From NCBI RefSeq assembly GCF_031581025.1, contig NZ_JAVLCA010000007.1: a stretch of DNA of 64,000 bases; one strand, 5' to 3'. The translations under genes were made by a program, and so were the position numbers. The notes beneath the pieces were generated by a model, which did not search any database, was not told where the DNA came from, and worked only from the letters and a program-made list of their open reading frames with translations. Shown here in pieces: positions 41,406 to 49,581 of this stretch. This stretch comes from Salibaculum sp031581025 (lineage in GTDB: Bacteria > Pseudomonadota > Alphaproteobacteria > Rhodobacterales > Rhodobacteraceae). The stretch's first letter is position 1. Every line of letters starts with the position of its first letter.

Positions 41406-42973
41406 TGCTGATCTGGTTTCTTCCGCTCTTCCTGATCCTGATCATGATCGGCCTGCCGGTGGCCTTCGCCCTGCTGGCCGCGCCCTTCGGCCTGCTGGTG
41501 GTCGACGATCAGGCGCGCCAGCTTTCGGTGCTTTATCGCAACCTCTACAACGGGATGGACAGCTTCCCGCTGATGGCGCTGCCCTTTTTCATGCTGGCCG
41601 GCGAGATCATGAACCGTGGCGGCATCACCATCCGCCTGGTGGAATTCTCGCAGGCGATCATGGGGCACCTGCGCGGCGGGCTGGCCCATGTGAACATCCT
41701 GTCCTCTATTCTCTTTGCCGGGCTGTCGGGCTCGGCCGTGGCCGATACCTCGGCGCTGGGCTCGACCCTCGTTCCGGCGATGGAAAAGAACGGCTATACC
41801 CGCAAGTTCGCCGCCGCCATCACCGCCGCCAGTTCCGTGATCGGGCCGATCATCCCTCCGTCGGGGATCATGATCATCTATGCCTATGTCATGGGCGAAA
41901 GCGTCGCCGCGCTGTTCCTGGCCGGGATCGTGCCGGGTGTGCTCGTGGGGGTCGGGCTGATGCTCGTGGTGCGGCTGCTGGCCGACCGCTATGACCTGCC
42001 CAAGGCCGAACGCATCGTGCGCTCGGACCTGTCGATGAGCCCCACCGAACACTGGGTCAGCTTCGCGCTGCTGCGGATCAACATCGCCGGGCTGCTGATG
42101 GCGATCTACTCGGGCCTGTCGGTGCGGCTCGGGCTGGCCACGCTGGATGCCAACGGCGACAAGATCCATGCGGTCAACCTCTGGATCGTCTTCGCCGTCA
42201 TGCTGGTCTTCGCGCACGGCCTCCTGATGTACTACCGCGGCAAGGTCGGCCATGACTTCCGCTTGGTCTGCAAGAAGGCCGTGGCCCCGCTTCAGACCCC
42301 GATCATCATCCTGGGCGGCATCCTCGTGGGGGTCATGACGCCGACCGAGGCCAGCGCCATCGCCGTCTTCTACGCCCTCGTCGTCAGCTTTTTCGTGCTG
42401 CGCTCGATGTCGATCCGCGACCTGATCGCGGTGCTGCAACGCTCGGCGCTGGCGACCTCGGCCGTGCTGCTTCTGGTGGGGGCGGCGGTGGCCTTCAAGA
42501 CTGTCGTGTCGCTGTCATACGCGCCGCAGATATTGACGGACATCATCCTTGGCCTGAGTGAAAATCCATTAATCCTGCTGTTCCTCATCAACATCCTGCT
42601 TTTCGTGGTGGGCATGTTCCTCGACGCGGGGCCGGCGATCATCATCCTGGGCCCGATCCTGGGGCCGATCTTCGTGGAACTGGGGGTGCACCCGGTCCAT
42701 TTCGCCATCATCATGTCGATCAACCTGACCGTGGGGCTGGCCACGCCGCCCATGGGGCTCGTGCTTTTCGTGGCCTCGACGGTCAGTCGCGAAAAGGTCG
42801 AGACCATCGCCAAGGCAATCCTGCCCTTCCTGGCGGTGGAAATCGCGGTGATCTTCCTGATCACCTACATTCCACAAATTTCGATGACGGTTCCATATCT
42901 CACGGGCTTCCTCGGATGCCCGCCCGAGATCGGCTACATGGCTTGCATAAGCCCAGAGCCACAGATCAACTGA
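41405..42973 (+). CDS. TRAP transporter large permease (DctM type)
   Basis: 522-residue sodium-coupled transport subunit with 12 or more helices. Family blocks include IGLPVAFALLAAPFGLLVV, MDSFPLMALPFFMLAGEIMNRGGIT, SGSAVADTSALGSTLVPAM, SSVIGPIIPPSGIMIIYAY, GGILVGVMTPTEASAIAVFYAL and a C-terminal NLTVGLATPPMGLVLFV. A hydrophilic stretch about residues 200-220 joins the two halves. It is slightly longer than typical DctM (about 430) because of an extra loop in the middle and a C-terminal extension. Together with its small subunit and the DctP protein downstream it imports an organic anion into the cell. Confidence 0.94.
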   Translation: MLIWFLPLFLILIMIGLPVAFALLAAPFGLLVVDDQARQLSVLYRNLYNGMDSFPLMALPFFMLAGEIMNRGGITIRLVEFSQAIMGHLRGGLAHVNILSSILFAGLSGSAVADTSALGSTLVPAMEKNGYTRKFAAAITAASSVIGPIIPPSGIMIIYAYVMGESVAALFLAGIVPGVLVGVGLMLVVRLLADRYDLPKAERIVRSDLSMSPTEHWVSFALLRINIAGLLMAIYSGLSVRLGLATLDANGDKIHAVNLWIVFAVMLVFAHGLLMYYRGKVGHDFRLVCKKAVAPLQTPIIILGGILVGVMTPTEASAIAVFYALVVSFFVLRSMSIRDLIAVLQRSALATSAVLLLVGAAVAFKTVVSLSYAPQILTDIILGLSENPLILLFLINILLFVVGMFLDAGPAIIILGPILGPIFVELGVHPVHFAIIMSINLTVGLATPPMGLVLFVASTVSREKVETIAKAILPFLAVEIAVIFLITYIPQISMTVPYLTGFLGCPPEIGYMACISPEPQIN

Positions 42974-43002
42974 CACGACCAGCAAAACGGGAGGAAAACC
43001 AA

Positions 43003-44064
43003 ATGCTGAAACATCTCGTCACCGCCGCCACGATCACGGCGGCCTCGGTCGCGGCCCTGCCGGCCGCCGCGCAGGATGAGACGATCACCCTGCGGGCCAC
43101 CGCCAATTCCAACGAGAACGACGAGGACTATGACGGCCTCATCGTCTTCAAGGACTATGTCGAGGCCGCCTCGAACGGCGCCATCGAGGTCGAGCTCTTC
43201 ATCGGCACGCAGCTGTGTTCGACCGGGGCGGAATGCCTTGAGGGCGTCTCCGAAGGGTCCATCGACATCTACATCTCGACCTCTGGCGGCGCGGCGGGGA
43301 TCTTCCCTTATGTGCAGGTGCTCGACCTGCCCTACCTCATGGCCAACGACCGCGTGGCCGAGCGCGTGCTGCGCTCGGATTTCGTGCGCACCATGCGTGA
43401 CATGGCGCTGGAAGATTCCGGCGACACCATCCGCCTGATGACCATCGGCAACACCGGCGGCTGGCGCAACTTCGCCAACACCCAGCGCCGCATCCAGACG
43501 CCCGAGGACATGGAAGGCCTGAAGATCCGCACGGTGGTCGCCGACCTGCCGCAGGAACTGGTCAAGGCCCTGGGCGCCTCGCCCACGCCGATCCCCTGGC
43601 CCGAGCTGTTCACCAGCTTCCAGACCGGCGTTGTCGACGGCTCCAAGAACGGCATCACCGACATCATGGGCATGAAGTTCCCAGATGCGGGGCTGCAATA
43701 CCTCACCCTCGACGGCCACGCCTACATGGGTGCGCTGTGGTGGATGAACAACGAGACGTTCATGGACATGGACGAGACCAACCGCCGCGTCGTGATGGAT
43801 GGCTTCTACGCCCTGCAGCAGGCGACCTTCGCTTCGCCCAAACGCAAGTCGATCGAGGCCTACAACGCCTTTGTCGAGGGCGGCGGTGATCTCTACGTGC
43901 CCACGCCGGAGGAAAAGGCCATGTTCGCCGAGGCCGCCGCGCCGGTGCAGGACTGGTTCCGCGAGAACGTCGATGGCGGTGACCGGATCCTCGATTCCAT
44001 GCTGGAATCCGTGGACCAGGCCGAGGCCGAACTGGCCGAAGTCTACGACGAAGACCTCGAGTAG
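43003..44064 (+). CDS. TRAP transporter substrate-binding protein (DctP type)
   Basis: 353-residue periplasmic receptor. Signal peptide 1-23 (ITAASVAALPAAA, cleavage before QDETITLR). DctP features: VEAASNGAIEVELFIGTQL, EGSIDIYISTSGGAAGIFPYVQVLDLPYL, and the ligand-binding arginine in EDMEGLKIRTVVADLPQELVKALGASPTPIPWPELFTSFQTGVVDG (shown by GLKIRTV and GASPTPIPW). A Cys pair at CSTGAEC may be a disulfide. GGAGGAAAA precedes the ATG at 43003. The gene ends the catabolic operon and is followed by a terminator. The substrate is probably an anionic organic compound handled by the upstream oxygenase. Confidence 0.94.
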   Translation: MLKHLVTAATITAASVAALPAAAQDETITLRATANSNENDEDYDGLIVFKDYVEAASNGAIEVELFIGTQLCSTGAECLEGVSEGSIDIYISTSGGAAGIFPYVQVLDLPYLMANDRVAERVLRSDFVRTMRDMALEDSGDTIRLMTIGNTGGWRNFANTQRRIQTPEDMEGLKIRTVVADLPQELVKALGASPTPIPWPELFTSFQTGVVDGSKNGITDIMGMKFPDAGLQYLTLDGHAYMGALWWMNNETFMDMDETNRRVVMDGFYALQQATFASPKRKSIEAYNAFVEGGGDLYVPTPEEKAMFAEAAAPVQDWFRENVDGGDRILDSMLESVDQAEAELAEVYDEDLE

Positions 44065-44082
44065 GACCCGTCAGGTTTCGCG

Positions 44083-44111
44083 AAAGGGCCGCCCCTGGGG
44101 CGGCCCTTTTT
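44083..44111 (+). terminator. Rho-independent terminator of the TRAP operon
   Basis: AAAGGGCCGCCC pairs with GGGCGGCCCTTT around a CTG loop and runs into TTTTT, 18 nt past the DctP stop codon. Confidence 0.9.
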
Positions 44112-44176
44112 CGTTCGCGGGCGCGTCGCGGCCAACCACGACCCGGGTGGCCGACAGGCCAGAGGCCCGCCCCGGC

Positions 44177-44824
44177 CTATTCCGCCCTGTCGCGCAGCTT
44201 GCGATAGAGCCGCCGGTTCAGCGCGATGAACTCCGACATCGCCGATCCGACCCCGCCGGACTGGCGCCCCTTCAGGAACAGAAATCCCGAAAAGCCCCCC
44301 AATGCCGCGCCCAGGGTGTCGATCATAAGGTCGGTCATGGTATCGTCCAGCCCGGACTTCTGCATGTTCATGCCGAAAACCTGGTCCATGGCGTATTCGA
44401 AGATCTCCCACAGTGCCCCGATGGACAGGGCCACCGCCGCCGAGAGCACCGCCAGCGCCCAGGGCGGTGCGGCGTAGCGGTCCCCCTCGAAGAGCATGAA
44501 GATCATCAGGAAGGCCATCGCCGCGATGGCCAGCGCCGAGAGGAAATGCAGCACCACGTCCCACCACCAGAACCGCTCGTAGAAATCCGCGACCTCGCCC
44601 AGAAAGAGCGTGGCGAAGAGGAAGATCGCGATGGCCGAGAGGATCGAGCCCGGCAGTTCCAGGCCAAAGAACCGGGCAAAGCGGGCCGGGGCGAGTGTCA
44701 GCACCAGGGTCGAGGCGGCCACGAAGACCGGCATCCACTGGCCGGTGGCCAGGCCGGTCAGGATCTCGACGATCAGGACGCCCTGGATCACCAGGACCAG
44801 CAGCGGGCCGCGCGGGCGCATCAT
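44177..44824 (-). CDS. Five- to six-helix membrane protein, DUF2238-like
   Basis: 215-residue protein with helices about residues 8-25, 30-45, 55-80, 88-110 and 122-145. The sequence DVVLHFLSALAIAAMAFLMIFML followed by ALWEIFEYAMDQVFGMNMQKSGLDDTMTDLMIDTLGAALGG (ends quoted) resembles the inner-membrane DUF2238/VanZ-like arrangement with conserved D, H, E and D residues facing the membrane. The C-tail is basic (RRLYRKLRDRAE). Function unknown. Divergent from the EEP-fold gene with a 41-bp gap. Confidence 0.72.
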   Translation of the reverse strand: MMRPRGPLLVLVIQGVLIVEILTGLATGQWMPVFVAASTLVLTLAPARFARFFGLELPGSILSAIAIFLFATLFLGEVADFYERFWWWDVVLHFLSALAIAAMAFLMIFMLFEGDRYAAPPWALAVLSAAVALSIGALWEIFEYAMDQVFGMNMQKSGLDDTMTDLMIDTLGAALGGFSGFLFLKGRQSGGVGSAMSEFIALNRRLYRKLRDRAE

Positions 44825-44865
44825 GGGGCCTCCGAAACAGGTCTGACCTGCCCTATATAGGAGGC

Positions 44866-45558
44866 ATGACAGGAACCGAACCCCTCAGACTGGGCAGTTA
44901 CAACATCCGCGCCGGGCTGGGCAGCGATCTGCGGCGCGACCCGCTGCGCGTGCTGTCGGCCATCGCCGCGCTCAAGGCGGATATCGTCGCCCTGCAGGAG
45001 GCCGACCACCGGATGGGCCGCCGCCCCGCCGCCCTACCCCTCGACGCGATCGAGGCGCAAACCGGGCTGCGCCCCTGGCCCGTGGCCGAGAGCGCCGCAA
45101 GCCTGGGCTGGCACGGCATCGCCCTGCTGGCCCGCCCGGGGCTGGACGCGCGGGCGATCCACCGCGTCCCGCTGCCCGGGCTGGAGCCGCGCGGCGCCAT
45201 CGCCGCCGACCTGCCGGGCCTGCGCGTGGTCGGCGTGCACCTGGGCCTGCTGCGGCGCAACCGGCGCCAGCAGCTGGACCACCTCCGCGAGGCGCTGGAG
45301 GCGCTGCCGCCCCTGCCAACGGTGATCCTTGGGGATTTCAACGAATGGAGCCGCAAGACCGGGCTGGGCCGCCTGGCGCGGCACTACACGGTGCTGACCC
45401 CGGGCCGCACCTTTCCTGCCCGGCTGCCCGTGGCCGCGCTGGACCGCATCGCCCATTGCGATCACCTGCGCGTCACCCCGCTGGAGATCCCGGCACGGGC
45501 CAGGGGGCCGCATCCCTCGGACCACCTGCCGATTCTGGCCGAGGTGGCGCCGGTGTGA
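44866..45558 (+). CDS. Endonuclease/exonuclease/phosphatase (EEP) family protein
   Basis: 230-residue Mg-dependent phosphodiesterase-fold protein. EEP motifs are visible: LGSYNIRAG (residues 9-17), DIVALQEADHRMG with the metal Glu, VGVHLGLLRRNRRQQLDHL, TVILGDFNEWSR with catalytic Asp/Asn (about 158-162) and the C-terminal PHPSDHLPILAEV with the conserved Asp-His. Members hydrolyse nucleic acids, phospholipids or inositol phosphates; no signal peptide is seen, so it should be cytoplasmic. The AGGAGG ribosome site is unusually close to the ATG (one-base spacing), so initiation may be weak. Substrate unknown. Confidence 0.87.
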   Translation: MTGTEPLRLGSYNIRAGLGSDLRRDPLRVLSAIAALKADIVALQEADHRMGRRPAALPLDAIEAQTGLRPWPVAESAASLGWHGIALLARPGLDARAIHRVPLPGLEPRGAIAADLPGLRVVGVHLGLLRRNRRQQLDHLREALEALPPLPTVILGDFNEWSRKTGLGRLARHYTVLTPGRTFPARLPVAALDRIAHCDHLRVTPLEIPARARGPHPSDHLPILAEVAPV

Positions 45559-45892
45559 GGGGCGGAAGGCAGCTTTGCACAGCTTTTTGGGTTTGCAGAG
45601 TTGACATAGATAGGGCGCTCAAAATTCTCTGCACGCGTTGACCTGTCGCCCGGGGCCGGAATGGCACCGCAGGTGCCCGGCCCCTCGCCAGACCGCCCGC
45701 ACGGGCTGGCGATTGGTAAAGCTGGGTGCTTCGATCAGGTCTCTTTCGGATTCGGCTGCCATAAAGTGCTTCGGAACAGCCCTCCGATCGCCATCCCGCG
45801 GTCTCGCGAGGGGCCGATGGCAACGGCAGTTCCGGGGCTGGCTGCGGCCAGTGGTGCGCTTGCGGAACAGTTCCGTCCGACCACGCAGCCCC
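45559..45892. other. 334-bp intergenic region, no gene recognised
   Basis: The left part is less GC-rich and has a TTGACA at 45601-45606 with no convincing -10. At 45652-45684 GGGGCCGG and CCGGCCCC enclose a second stem GCACC/GGTGC, giving a long hairpin without a T-run. A partly duplicated GCGGAACAG/TTCGGAACAG element occurs in the right part. Short open frames on both strands show no protein-like pattern. Confidence 0.4.
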
Positions 45893-46405
45893 CTACCGGA
45901 ACGGGTACATCCAGGGCTTGTAGTCGTCGATCAGCACCTCGGCGCGGGCGCGCTGATCCTCGGTCATGCGCGGGGTCAGTTCCTCTATGGAGATCACCGC
46001 GTCGGGGTCGCCGCCGATGGCCGACAGCCCGTACCACAGGTAGGCGCGCACCAGGTCGGGTTCGGGGATGCCCCGGCCCACCTCGTAGTACCAGCCCAGT
46101 CCCGACTGCGCGCCGGGATGCCCCTTGAGCGAGGCGCGCAGATACCACTCGAAGGCGCGTTCGTCGTCCCGGTCGACCCCCAGCCCCAGGGCATACATCA
46201 CCCCGATCAGCTCTTCGGCATCGGCATTGCCCGAGCGCGCCAGCACGCGGAACTGGTCCATGGCGGCCTCGAACTCATTCGCCTCCATCAGGTCGCGCGC
46301 CTCTTCGAGATCGGCGGCGGAAACAGGGGTTGAGAGCATCGCGAAACATGCCACTATCAGGACATGCAGGTGCGGTGTTCCCCAGGCTTTCCAAAGCTGT
46401 TCCAT
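45893..46405 (-). CDS. Sel1-repeat (TPR-like) periplasmic protein
   Basis: 170-residue protein with a signal peptide (LHVLIVACFAMLSTPVSAA) and two to three Sel1-type helical repeats: NADAEELIGVMYALGLGVDRDDERAFEWYLRASLKGHPGAQSGLGWYYEVGRGI (quoted by AEELIGVMYALGLGV and AQSGLGWYYEVGRGI) and LVRAYLWYGLSAIGGD. Such repeats mediate protein-protein contacts. Start at 46405 follows AGGACA. Its first 42 bases overlap the first 42 bases of the divergent diheme peroxidase gene, an unusual head-to-head overlap that suggests joint evolution or control. Confidence 0.83.
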   Translation of the reverse strand: MEQLWKAWGTPHLHVLIVACFAMLSTPVSAADLEEARDLMEANEFEAAMDQFRVLARSGNADAEELIGVMYALGLGVDRDDERAFEWYLRASLKGHPGAQSGLGWYYEVGRGIPEPDLVRAYLWYGLSAIGGDPDAVISIEELTPRMTEDQRARAEVLIDDYKPWMYPFR

Positions 46406-47698
46406 CTTGTCCTCTCCGGTCTTCTGGCCCTGGCGGGCGCGGCCCGGGCCGACCCGCTGACGCTGGATGATTTCGTGGACACGGACCCGGCGCAAGCCCG
46501 GATCGGGCAGTTGCTGTTCTACGACCCCATCTTGTCGGGCAACCGCAATATCTCTTGCGGGACCTGCCACCATCACGACCACGCCGGCGGCGACGGCCTC
46601 AGCCTGGGCATCGGCGAGGGCGGCTCGGGACTGGGCCCCGAGCGCACCCCCGGCACCGGCGCAGACCGCATCCGCAAACGCATCCCCCGCAATGCCTCCG
46701 CCCTGTGGAACCTCGGGCACCGCTCCGTCGAGGTGCTGTTCCACGATGGCCGGCTGGAAGTCTCCGACCAGTTCGGCAACGGCTTCGACACCCCGGCCGA
46801 GGAATGGTTCCCCGCGGGCCTGGACCATATCCTGGCCGCGCAGGCGCTTTTGCCCATGACCTCGGAATTCGAGATGGCCGGCAACGTGGGCGAGAACCAG
46901 GTCATCGGCGCGGTGCGCGACCGCATCGACCTGGGTTGGCCGATCCTGGCCAAGCGCGTGCGCACGATCCCCGAATATGGCGAGATGTTCGTCGATGCCT
47001 TCGCGCATATCGACCATCCCAGCGAGGTGACGATCGTCGAGATCGGCAATGCCATTGGTGCCTTCGTCGCCTCGGAATGGATCAGTATCGACAGCCCCTA
47101 TGACGCCTGGCTGGCCGAGGGCACGCCCCTGCCCGCGGATGCCGAGCGCGGGCGGCAGCTGTTTTTCGGCTCGGCCCGCTGCGCGACCTGCCATTCCGGG
47201 CCGCTGTTCACCGATCAGGATTTCCACGCCCTGTCCCTGCCCGCCTTCGGGCCGGGGCGGACAAGGCTTTTCGACCAGGTCTCGCGCGACCTGGGCCGGA
47301 TGAGCGCAACCGACCTGCTGGAAGACGCCTACCGGTTCCGCACGCCGCCCCTGCGCAATGTCGCCCTGACCGCGCCCTATGGCCACAACGGCGCCTTTGC
47401 CACGCTCGAGGCGATGATCCGCCACCACGCCGACCCCAAGCAAAGCCGCGCGGCATGGCAGCCCCGGCAGGCCCGGCTGCCGGATGTCCCCTGGCTGGCC
47501 CCGGCGGATTTCGCGATCCGTCAGGACCGCCTGGAGATGCAGCGGCAAAAGGCCCGGCTGGACATCCGCCCCGTGGCGCTGACCGAGGCCGAGATCGCCG
47601 AGATCGCCGCCTTCCTGGAAGCCCTGACCGGCGAAACGGCCGCCGACCGCCCCCTTGGCGTGCCTGACAGCGTGCCCAGCGGGTTACCCGTTGACTAG
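46364..47698 (+). CDS. Diheme cytochrome c peroxidase/MauG family protein (copy 2)
   Basis: 444-residue periplasmic diheme protein. Signal peptide to about residue 29 (LVLSGLLALAGAARA). Heme sites are C65-x-x-C68-H69 (SCGTCHH) and C273-x-x-C276-H277 (RCATCHSG). It shares LFYDPILSGN, GDGLSLGIG, the RNAxxLWNLG-type segment and the VPDSVPSGLPV C-terminus with copy 1 at 27583, so both are paralogues of one family. AGGAC precedes the ATG at 46364; a GTG two codons later is possible. The 5' end overlaps the divergent Sel1 gene and the 3' end overlaps the convergent nitroreductase-like gene by 15 bp. Confidence 0.9.
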   Translation: MQVRCSPGFPKLFHLVLSGLLALAGAARADPLTLDDFVDTDPAQARIGQLLFYDPILSGNRNISCGTCHHHDHAGGDGLSLGIGEGGSGLGPERTPGTGADRIRKRIPRNASALWNLGHRSVEVLFHDGRLEVSDQFGNGFDTPAEEWFPAGLDHILAAQALLPMTSEFEMAGNVGENQVIGAVRDRIDLGWPILAKRVRTIPEYGEMFVDAFAHIDHPSEVTIVEIGNAIGAFVASEWISIDSPYDAWLAEGTPLPADAERGRQLFFGSARCATCHSGPLFTDQDFHALSLPAFGPGRTRLFDQVSRDLGRMSATDLLEDAYRFRTPPLRNVALTAPYGHNGAFATLEAMIRHHADPKQSRAAWQPRQARLPDVPWLAPADFAIRQDRLEMQRQKARLDIRPVALTEAEIAEIAAFLEALTGETAADRPLGVPDSVPSGLPVD

Positions 47699-48664
47699 CA
47701 CCTCGGCCAGCGGCCGGCGCGCCCGTGGCGGCGCGGGGCCGGACGGCTTGCCGAAGCGCACCGCCTGGATCAACCGCCGGTCCGGGGCCAGGCCGAAGCG
47801 CGTGCATATCTCGCCGTTGGTCGCAGGATGGTCCGCCAGCGCCGCCATGGGCCAGCCCGCCATGCCAAGCTGCGCCGCCTCCAGGCACAGGCGCAGGTAG
47901 GCGCGGCCGCTCTCCACTGTGGGTTCGCTGCGCGGGCGATGGAACAGCGCGATCACCGGGGCGCTGCGGGTGGCCGCGGCCTCGGCCGTCAGCCGCGGGG
48001 TCAGCCCGACGGCCTCCAGCCCCCGCCAGAGCGGGCCGAACACCAGCGGCAGCGCCGCCGCCCGTACCCGGGTCAGGTTCAGCGCCGCCCGGTCCATCCC
48101 GTCCAGGCGGGCGCGGGGGTGACGGGGCGACAGGCGCATCCAGTTCACCAACTCGCGGCGCAGGCCCGCGTCGCGCAGCCCCTGCAGGCTGGCCCAGTCG
48201 TTGCGCTCGGCCAGCCAGGACCGGCCCTTGTCATCCAGCACCAGCCGCGCATCGGAACGCGACCAGCCGTAAAGCTCCATCGGGGCCGCATCGAACGACC
48301 CGCGCCAGGTGAAGCGATGCTCAAGCTGACGGTGCAGCGGATACTCGGCGGCCCCTTCGACAAAGTGCAGATGCGCCACGGTTTCCAGCCCCCGGCCTCG
48401 GTGGAACCGCGGGGACTGGGCCAGGTCCACCTCGGCCCCGATGCCGTGGGCCGAGAGCGCCAGCACCATGGCCTCCAATGCGGCCCCGCAGCCCAGCGCC
48501 GTGGCGCGGCCCTCGGGATCGCTGGCCGGCAAGACATGGCGCGTGTCGCAAAAAAGCGTCGCTCCCGTGGCCCCCAGCGCCCAGCGTGCAGGCTGGGTGT
48601 TGTGGGCGCTCGGAGACAGCCCGGCGCGGACCACACAGGCCTCAAGAACCGCCCGGGCGATCAT
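47684..48664 (-). CDS. Acg-like FMN nitroreductase-family protein
   Basis: 326-residue protein of the nitroreductase superfamily. LSPSAHNTQPARWAL (residues 16-30) is the FMN-binding start of the Acg/Rv3131-type group; LGCGAALEAMVLALSAHGIGAEVDL follows, and ESGRAYLRLCLEAAQLGMAGWPMAAL forms the C-terminal flavin lobe. In several actinobacterial and other members the two lobes have lost activity and bind flavin as storage. The ATG at 48664 is chosen; a GTG ten codons upstream is the alternative. Converges on the copy-2 peroxidase gene with a 15-bp overlap. Function unknown. Confidence 0.75.
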   Translation of the reverse strand: MIARAVLEACVVRAGLSPSAHNTQPARWALGATGATLFCDTRHVLPASDPEGRATALGCGAALEAMVLALSAHGIGAEVDLAQSPRFHRGRGLETVAHLHFVEGAAEYPLHRQLEHRFTWRGSFDAAPMELYGWSRSDARLVLDDKGRSWLAERNDWASLQGLRDAGLRRELVNWMRLSPRHPRARLDGMDRAALNLTRVRAAALPLVFGPLWRGLEAVGLTPRLTAEAAATRSAPVIALFHRPRSEPTVESGRAYLRLCLEAAQLGMAGWPMAALADHPATNGEICTRFGLAPDRRLIQAVRFGKPSGPAPPRARRPLAEVLVNG

Positions 48665-48858
48665 CGGCGCACACCTTGGCACGCCGGCCTGCACAGCATG
48701 TCACGGCGGGGCCCCTCCCGCGGCACTGGTCCCGTCATTTTGGCGTTCCGCCCTTCCCCTATCGAAAGGCACGTTATGCAACCTTGATGCGACAGACAAG
48801 CCGGGAAAGCCCGCCGAACAGCCCGCCCGGGATTTGACGCGGGCCGGTGCGCGAATTA

Positions 48859-48873
48859 GAACAAAGAAAGAAC
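48859..48873. promoter_or_regulatory. LexA (SOS) box of the imuA-imuB-dnaE2 operon
   Basis: GAAC-N7-GAAC, the alphaproteobacterial LexA recognition sequence, matches exactly at 48859-48862 and 48870-48873, ending 18 nt before the imuA ATG. DNA-damage induction of the cassette follows from this. Confidence 0.9.
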
Positions 48874-48891
48874 ACTTGCCAAGGATTCCCC

Positions 48892-49569
48892 ATGCGCTGC
48901 GCCCCGCCCCCCGCCAGAACCGCCGCCGAGCTGCTGTCCGACCGCACCCGGGGCACGGGTGAATCCCCCGACTCCCCCACCCTGACCGAGATCTTCGCCG
49001 ACACCGCCAGCGACGGTGGCCCACTGGGCTTCATGCTCACCCAGATTGCCCCCGAGGACGGCCCGGTCCTGTGGATCAGCGACCGGCTGTCGCGGCACGA
49101 GGCCGGGCGGCTCTGCATCGCCGGGCTGCCCCGCCCGCTGGAGGTGATCGCAGTGGATGTGAACCGCCCCATCGATGTGCTCTGGGCCATGGAACAGGGG
49201 CTGGGCTGCGGCGTGCTGGGCGCCGTGGTGGGCGAGGTCTGGGGCGACCCGCCGCAGCTGGATTTCACCGCCACCAAGCGGCTGGCGCTGCGGGCCGAGG
49301 CGCATGGCGTCGCCGCTTGGCTGATCCGGCGCGCGGCGCATCCGAACCTCTCGGCGGCGCGCAAGCGCTGGCGCCTGGCCTCGCTGGCCGCCCTGCCCGA
49401 CCCAGACGATCACCGCGCCCCCGGCGCCCCACTCTGGCGGGCCGAGCTGTTCCGCAGCCGCTGGGGCCGCCCCGGCGACTGGGTTGCGCGTGCCACAGCC
49501 CAGGGCGGCTTGCACCTGGATCACCGGGTCGAGGCCGACGCCGCCCCGTCCCGCGCCGCCGAACACTGA
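48892..49569 (+). CDS. imuA: ImuA family mutasome protein
   Basis: 225-residue RecA/SulA-like protein that forms the damage-tolerance mutasome with ImuB and DnaE2. It is recognised by the order LTEIFADTASDGGPLGFMLTQIAPEDGPVLWISDRLSRHEAGRL (here cited by its two ends), RPLEVIAVDVNRPIDVLWAMEQGL, and the C-terminal region WRAELFRSRWGRPGDWVARATAQGGLHL, without a complete Walker A. Start at 48892 lies directly after the LexA box region. The imuB gene starts 12 nt after its stop. Confidence 0.9.
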   Translation: MRCAPPPARTAAELLSDRTRGTGESPDSPTLTEIFADTASDGGPLGFMLTQIAPEDGPVLWISDRLSRHEAGRLCIAGLPRPLEVIAVDVNRPIDVLWAMEQGLGCGVLGAVVGEVWGDPPQLDFTATKRLALRAEAHGVAAWLIRRAAHPNLSAARKRWRLASLAALPDPDDHRAPGAPLWRAELFRSRWGRPGDWVARATAQGGLHLDHRVEADAAPSRAAEH

Positions 49570-49581
49570 CCGGAGGCGCCC

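Noticed and set aside
45473..45823. A 116-codon minus-strand frame between the EEP and Sel1 genes
   Set aside because: It overlaps the end of the EEP gene, has no ribosome site and no recognisable sequence pattern.
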